Under the pieces are notes generated by a model. That model was not told the origin of the DNA and made no database searches. It saw nothing but the letters and a program-made list of their open reading frames with translations. Shown piece by piece: positions 7,663-12,606 of a DNA stretch of 12,606 bases. Within the stretch, counting starts at the first letter, position 1. Each line of letters begins with the position of its first letter. The translations under genes and the position numbers were made by a program. The stretch is from the NCBI GenBank assembly GCA_003024985.2, contig PXIH01S0004618.1; one strand, given 5' to 3'. This DNA is from Euperipatoides rowelli (lineage: Eukaryota; Onychophora; Udeonychophora; Euonychophora; Peripatopsidae).

Positions 7663-9436
7663 CTGTAAAAATAGAAATTTTATTTTTATTTTATTATTAT
7701 GGCAGATTAAAACATATGAAAAACTAACATAATTCCTTATTATAGATCATCTTAACCTTTTCTACTGAAAGTGCACAAGTTTACACATCCCTGATTTTTC
7801 ATGGAACTTTACGAGATCTTTTATCTTAGTTTATTTTAGTTTAACTTTTATTTTGCCAAAACTATATTTGTTTTGTATATGGATTTGTTCTATCTTTAAT
7901 TTGCTTGTTTTCTGGTCATGTGACATGGAGAGAGCTTTTCACATTCTTTAGTGCCACTGTATTATCGGATCCTTGACATTCATGTTTCTTTTTCTAAAGA
8001 AATGAAATTTTTTATAAATAAGCTGATGAAAGTGAGATTATGCTTATTCGATAAATTTCAACGCTTAACTAAGTTGTTTATAGATTTTATAGTATTCCAT
8101 CGCCATGGTAATAATATAATATTTCCCCCTCTTGTAAAATGCAAATCAGTGCTGAACTGAGAAGAGCTAAGTCAAAGCAATTCATTATCAGATTGATCAG
8201 TATGGAAAGTTATATTCTTCGCAAGTGCAGCAATCTAATGGAAGCTTTTATTCCTTCTGCTGCTTTTCTCAAAAGCTTCATTTAGTGTTGACATTATGCA
8301 TTATTTTTTAACATTTTTTAAAAATATATTTCACCTCTCAGGGTGAAACCTCCTTTTAATTACAATTTTTACATTTTTTCAAGCAGCTACAAACTCAGTT
8401 GTTTTCATCTGTATAATTAATTTCTTCTGATTCTAGTGTTGGTATTTCTCAAGGGTGTGTTATTTCCCACCTTCAACCTTGAAGCCAAAGTCTCCAGTTT
8501 TTCTGCAGATTGACTTTTAAATAGCCTTTCTACTTCTAGAAAAAATCCTGTGAGTACTTTGACTTGGAAAAAGCCGAAGAGGTATGCCCCCCCCCCCTCT
8601 CCCCTTTATCGGATCAAGCCAGGTCCCATGAGTATATGTACAAGTGCTTTGGTAGCTGTGACTAAATACATATGACCACTGTTTCTTGAATTTGAACATA
8701 TTTTATTTTGTGCTCTTCATTTTGTCTAGATATCGTGTAACTTGACTAAATTTTTAATCATCTATGTTATTTGTTGATTTTGTTCTATTTTTTTTATATT
8801 TTTACTAAAATAAAACAAATAACAAAAGTTATGCATAGCCTACTTAAATGATTTAGGTTCAAAACGATTATTATTGACTTTCATACAAAAAGAACTAGAA
8901 ATAACGAACTAATATACAATATTGCAATCCTATGAAAAAAAAGTTATGTTCAAATGATCAAACTCTCTAAATCAATTAAAGCTTCATAAATTATTCATAA
9001 TATTAGTACCAGAAGAAAAGGTGTACATGGTATATAAACTAACTAAAAGATTATCTATAGTTTTATAAAGATAAATATTTTGTGAATTTTGAAAAAATAT
9101 TGATGATCTACATTTCCACACCCCAAACATGACAAAAAAATATTTTTATTTCACGGCATGGACATAACAAACCAATATTATCCATTTTGATATTTTGTAA
9201 GAAATAAAACAACACATTTGGCAACTAAACAATCAAAGAATTAATGCTGAATATTTTCTTCATATAAACTAGTCGAAATTTGTCAAAATCGATGGTAATT
9301 TTTTTTGGGAGCCCAGAATTTTGTATCATGTTTGGAACTATGATAAACACTCCCATGTTATTTGCTCCCCCCCCCCCCCATCTCCCCAAAAAATTAGGCA
9401 AGTCTATTTTCATTGTCTAAAATGATGGAATTCAAT
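7663..9436 (-). other. Intron of the FN3 gene, 5'-to-3' distal part
   Basis: This is part of the 3143-bp intron (7663-10805) between the two FN3 exons. I see no coding exon; the open frames at 7380-7727, 7951-8160, 8517-8699 and 9225-9413 have no domain or splice context, and the first is antisense to the FN3 exon. Small structures include a 9-bp inverted repeat gaagctttt...aaaagcttc (8241-8279) and tttcacc...ggtgaaa (8329-8348). Two long C runs lie at 8587-8597 (11) and 9367-9379 (13), each followed by a short TCTCCCC-type sequence. Confidence 0.65.
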
Positions 9437-9780
9437 TGGGCCCCCTAGCACCCCCATGTGATTGTAGATCTCTAGGGTAATACAAATTTCAAATTTGAAC
9501 TTAATCGGAGCATTTTCAAAAATTTAAATTTTTGCCCCCACCCCTAACACCCTCATTTGACCACCTAGGGACTTGACTTTTTAATATACATATTCTAGAC
9601 CTCTAGTGTAACCCAAATTTGCAATTTCAACTTAATCGGAGCATTTTGAAAAAATTAGATTTTGTGTCCCCCCTAGCACCCATATGTGATCACCTAACAC
9701 CTTGACCTTTTATATACCGTATATATTCTAAACCTCTAAGGTAACAGCAATTTCAACTTAATTGGACAAACCAATTTGGG
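9437..9780 (+). repeat. About 2.7 copies of a ~130-bp tandem repeat
   Basis: The phrase acttaatcggagcatttt recurs at about 9499, 9630 and 9756 (the last with acttaattgga), giving periods of 131 and 126 bases. Each unit also has a C-rich start (ccccctagcaccc / cccacccctaacaccc / ccccctagcaccc), a tgtgatcacctag...cttgactttttaatatacatattctagacctctag middle and a C-to-T drifting end. The first unit lacks the cacctagg...atattc middle. The units are clearly related but diverged, so the repeat is not recent. It lies in the intron; no protein frame runs through all units. Confidence 0.8.
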
Positions 9781-10367
9781 AGAAAATTCAATTTAAAGAG
9801 TTCGGAATGACAAAGAAATTATTTTTTTTAATATTAATAATTACAAAAGTTGGATGACAAATCATCCCTACCCCTCATATTCATCTGATCTATTCTATCC
9901 TTAAACAATTTAATCGCAAAATTCTGAAAACTATCAAATACTTTCAAAAAAGATATTTTAAAATCTATATTACGAGTTCCTAGACTGCAAAGAATGTTAT
10001 TTTGAAGGCAAGGTTTATTATAATACGTTTTATAATTTACTTTATCTACTGTACGGTATGTTAAGAGATACATACAGTATTATCCTCAATCTCTTGGACT
10101 TGCCTGTGAAAATGTACAAACAAACGATTCTTGTGTAAATGAGTCAATTCCATACATTTTAACAAAATCAATAAATATCAATCATGATTTAACCAGATTA
10201 TAAGTTACAATTTTATTAAAGAGTTCAATATCATGATGGCCCAAGCCAACATGTTTAATATTCATGTGGGATTTAGTGGCCGCGATGAATTTTAATTTAT
10301 CGAAAATTATATTCTGAGTTTCTTTATTAAAACTTTTAATTGCCACCTTACTTAGATAAAAGAAAGG
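9781..10367. other. Intron sequence, nothing recognised
   Basis: AT-rich, with stop codons in all frames at short intervals. The open frame at 9834-10073 on the - strand has no recognisable domain and no splice sites, and I treat it as chance. Short palindromic pieces such as tactgtacggtatg (about 10046-10059) are present but unexplained. Confidence 0.5.
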
Positions 10368-10490
10368 AAGACCCCATCGGGATAGTCGAGTGGATAAATA
10401 ACTCCGCTCGGTGCTACGAAGCTAAGCTTGCTGCCAGTTCAAATCCGGGGGGAACCTTCATTCTCTGGATTAAATTAAAAAAAAAGATAG
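10368..10490 (+). mobile_element. tRNA-derived SINE
   Basis: Contains a perfect pol III A box consensus, TAGTCGAGTGG (10383-10393), and B box, GTTCAAATC (10437-10445), 54 bases apart. The body ends in an A-rich tail (ggattaaattaaaaaaaaa). Possible imperfect flanking duplications are aaaagaaagg (about 10358-10367) and aaaagatagg, 9 of 10 matching. The sequence does not fold into a good tRNA, as the T stem is poor, so it is a SINE or tRNA pseudogene rather than a functional tRNA. It lies in the FN3 gene intron, antisense to that gene. The family was not identified. Confidence 0.7.
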
Positions 10491-10805
10491 GGCGGTAACA
10501 TATTTGGAAATTAAATACATGGAAGTCAAATACATTCTGGGATTGAAGACAAGAGAGATAGGAGGGGGGGGGGGTGGAAATGAAGGCATTAAAAGAAGAA
10601 GCTAAATAGGCGACTGCTAATCCAAATTAATCAAATTTGTGATGATTGTTATCTATCCAGTAGGTGGCATTACTATTTTTGGGAATGGAGAATAAATGAC
10701 TTTATGGCAATAAAAACATAAAGAAAGGAAAAAATCTACTCAATTACATAAATTTTACCAGAAAACATTTGTTATATATAGTAAAATAATGTTTGGTCAA
10801 CTCAC
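10491..10805. other. Intron sequence next to the donor site
   Basis: Contains an 11-base G run at 10564-10574 and a purine-rich stretch around it. No coding potential. The - strand donor GTGAGT begins at 10805, so this segment is the 5' end of the intron in gene orientation. Confidence 0.6.
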
Positions 10806-10961
10806 CACTGATGTCAGTCACAACTTGCTTTGAACTAATTGGCTTTACAATCAGATTAATGAAGACAGCATTCAAAGTTATCAAGTAAATGCTATATGGT
10901 TTCAAGTTTTTCAGAATTATTTCTGTATCTTGAGGCCCAGAAGTTCGTTCTTGTGGTTTTC
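10806..10961 (-). CDS. Internal exon encoding the second half of an FN3 domain
   Basis: On the - strand the acceptor ctttatactcttag precedes 10961 and the donor GTGAGT follows 10806. The 156-nt exon is phase 1 at both ends and open in the single frame these phases demand. It reads KPQERTSGPQDTEIIL, then KNLKPYSIYLITLNA, which is the LxPYxxYxxxxxA signature of FN3 strands E-F, and ends SSKQVVTDIS. That is strand C' to G of an FN3 domain; the first half must lie on an upstream exon beyond 10961, not found in this window. Its final G plus the CT of the next exon make GCT (Ala), giving a typical inter-domain linker TDIS-APED. The exon is too short to stand out as an open frame. Same unknown multi-FN3 gene as 7375-7662. 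Confidence 0.8.
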
Positions 10962-11277
10962 CTAAGAGTATAAAGAAAATGTTTCAAATTAAAATTGTTC
11001 TGCACTACTCCTAATAGTCAATGAGTTTCAACATTTTGACACTCATCATTACTGTTTTAGTTGCCACTGCAGTGACCATAAATAACTACTGTAGATATGA
11101 CTGCTATGGCAATAATAGTTGTGACAGTAAACAATGTGACTATAACTACCTTGGATATAATAGCTCTGGCTAGAGACATTGAGAAATAATAACCTTGGCT
11201 ATATCTAATGAAGCTATAACTACTGTGGCCATACCCATTACCACTATGCCATTATCCACCATTACCACTACTGCCAA
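10962..11277. other. Upstream intron, degenerate simple sequence
   Basis: From about 11040 the sequence is built from loosely repeated ctactgtggc/tataactac/ctatggcaat words, which merge into the minisatellite that follows. They look like very degenerate units of the same type. No coding exon or donor site for the missing first half of the FN3 domain was found. Confidence 0.5.
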
Positions 11278-11655
11278 CACACATATCACTATAATACCAT
11301 CAATATTGCCAGTTTAATACTTTCCATATTACTAAACATCACACATATCACCACTATAACACCACACACATATTTCACTAATATAACACCATGCACATCA
11401 CCAATATATTTCCACACACACCTCTATAATACTACTATCACCACTATAACACCACACCACACACATATCACCACTATAATACCATCTATTTTACCACTAT
11501 AATACCATCCATTTCACCACTATAACACCCTCCATATCACCACTATAATGCATCCATATCACCACTATATCACAACTAGTCTACTACATGACATATATTA
11601 CCACCAATAACACCACATATATCACCACTATAACAATACATATCACTGCAGCACC
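11278..11655 (+). repeat. Minisatellite with CATATCACCACTATAACAC-type units
   Basis: The word caccactata(a/t) recurs many times (for example near 11351, 11431, 11468, 11515, 11538, 11560 and 11621), embedded in units of about 18-25 bases such as catatcaccactataacacc. Unit length and sequence vary, with interruptions of ac and ca runs. The array is C-rich and G-poor on the + strand, a strong strand asymmetry. No protein frame is maintained through it. Confidence 0.85.
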
Positions 11656-12084
11656 ACCATCCTTGGGTAGAAAATTATAAACAATGGATGCTCATAATAA
11701 ACTTTGATCACAGAATCTAAGTTTGGGTTTTGAATGACTGATTTGTATACATTATAACTTAGGATTATACAAGAATTAAATTTGGAGATACTATATAGAT
11801 TATAATGATAAATTATCATATTGCTTGAAATTGTTGCTTGTATTTTTAAGAAAAATGAATGCAAAGCATTCATGAAGATAACCCTTTCATTTTTTGTGTT
11901 GAACAAAAACAAATGGGAGAATGGTGATTCAGTTTGGTTACATGAAATTCGACTGAACAACATGTTTGGGATGGATGTCTTAGTAAAAAGAATCCAATTA
12001 ACAAAAAAATAGTTTACCCCAGTATTTTAATGATAAAATTCAAGTTTCAGATATTAAGATTTATCAGGTTAAGTAAGAATACCA
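11656..12084. other. Non-coding flank after the minisatellite
   Basis: Two overlapping open frames on opposite strands (11643-11963 - and 11821-12012 +) exist here. Neither encodes a recognisable domain or has convincing splice or start context. AT-rich sequence. Confidence 0.5.
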
Positions 12085-12088
12085 TGAT

Positions 12089-12150
12089 ATGACAGTGGTA
12101 AAGCATTTCCCTCATTATAGAGAAGGACTGGGATCAATCCTAGTTGAGGG
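12089..12150 (+). repeat. Degenerate tRNA-like sequence, probably SINE or tRNA pseudogene
   Basis: Reads atgacagtggtaaagcattt, then ccctcattatagag, then ggatcaatcc and tagttgaggg. The central part resembles the AGTGGTAAAGC D-arm of many tRNA genes. GATCAATCC (12132-12140) fits the B box pattern GWTCRANNC. The A box is imperfect and the T stem has mismatches, so a working tRNA is unlikely. No clear A tail is visible; the following aaaatattttttct is AT-rich. Confidence 0.45.
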
Positions 12151-12606
12151 AAAATATTTTTTCTGACAAATTTTATTTCATTAGAATGTAATCTTGTGAA
12201 GAAAATAGCCAGTTTTTCTCATTTTTTTATGCAGTCATGTTAGCTTAATTTTTCACCATTTCAATAACTATTAGCGATAGTCTTTTTTATTTTTCCTTTT
12301 CATTAGCCGTGACAAAGTAGACCTAGTAGGTTCTATTTCTCTTAGCAAAACTGAGGAAGAGCCCATTATTTTTATCGGGTTCGGGTCTTCTATAAGCTTC
12401 CTGTCGTGTTTATCAGAATTAGTCTGATGATAATTTATGCATATTATTTCATGTTTTTATTTAAGCCTTTTCCTGCAAAAATAATACTCGCTAAGTCAGT
12501 ATTTATGTTTAAGTAAGTCAGGGATATTTCTTTAAATATTAGTAAGGCTGTTAGTATATTTCACCCCTTCTGAGAATAGATCAGCAGATTAATTGTCCAG
12601 GTCCGT
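12151..12606. other. Right end of window, nothing assigned
   Basis: A stretch at about 12305-12420 (agccgtgacaaagtagac..., cgggttcgggtcttc...) is richer in G+C than its surroundings and looks like part of an interspersed repeat, but I cannot name one. No exon recognised. Confidence 0.4.

Noticed and set aside
7380-7727. Open frame of 115 codons on the + strand
   Set aside because: It is antisense to the FN3 exon, which has good splice sites and a clear domain; this frame is a shadow.
10368-10490. Functional tRNA gene
   Set aside because: A and B boxes are present but the arms do not pair well and an A-rich tail follows; a SINE is a better reading.
11278-11655. CRISPR-like array
   Set aside because: Units are irregular, without fixed-length unique spacers; it is a eukaryotic minisatellite.
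11643-12012. Overlapping open frames on both strands
   Set aside because: No domain, composition follows AT-rich background, no splice or start context.
1-12606. A new multi-gene defence or metabolic system
   Set aside because: The only coding content is retroelement remnants and two FN3 exons; nothing points to a novel system.

Overview
This is a piece of an animal nuclear genome, most likely from an AT-rich aquatic invertebrate. No bacterial-style gene layout is visible. Instead there are spliced exons with GT/AG borders, fibronectin type III (FN3) domains, decayed LTR retrotransposons, a tRNA-derived SINE and minisatellites. The sequence alone does not identify the phylum. A Copia element primed by the anticodon arm of initiator tRNA-Met fits metazoan Copia lineages, but that is only a hint.

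The left half (903-6530) is a nest of two dead LTR retrotransposons. The outer one is a Ty3/Gypsy element on the - strand, with 161-bp LTRs at both ends and a pol remnant (end of RT, RNase H, integrase, C-terminal tail). It lost gag, protease and most of RT. A Ty1/Copia element (1327-4469, + strand) landed in the C-terminal part of the Gypsy pol gene and left a 5-bp target duplication, attaa. The Copia LTRs differ by only about 2% in substitutions, against about 8% for the Gypsy LTRs, so the ages agree with the nesting order. The Copia copy lacks gag and integrase and carries several frameshifts. A later tandem duplication (4356-4730) copied the Copia/Gypsy junction.

The right half (about 6531-12606) is host sequence holding two adjacent exons of one - strand gene. 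The exon at 10806-10961 encodes the second half of one FN3 domain. The exon at 7375-7662 encodes a complete FN3 domain. Both have good splice sites and phase 1 at both ends, and they join cleanly through a split Ala codon. They belong to a multi-FN3 extracellular or cell-surface protein whose identity cannot be told from two exons. If the gene continues past 7375, the retrotransposon nest sits in a downstream intron, with Gypsy in sense and Copia in antisense.

The intron and flanks hold a tRNA-derived SINE (about 10368-10490), about 2.7 copies of a roughly 130-bp tandem repeat (9437-9780), a CACCACTATAA-type minisatellite (about 11278-11655), a degenerate tRNA-like stretch (about 12089-12150) and long C/G runs. 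I found no CRISPR array, rRNA, convincing functional tRNA gene or new multi-gene system. The most interesting material is the retroelement nest and its rearrangements.
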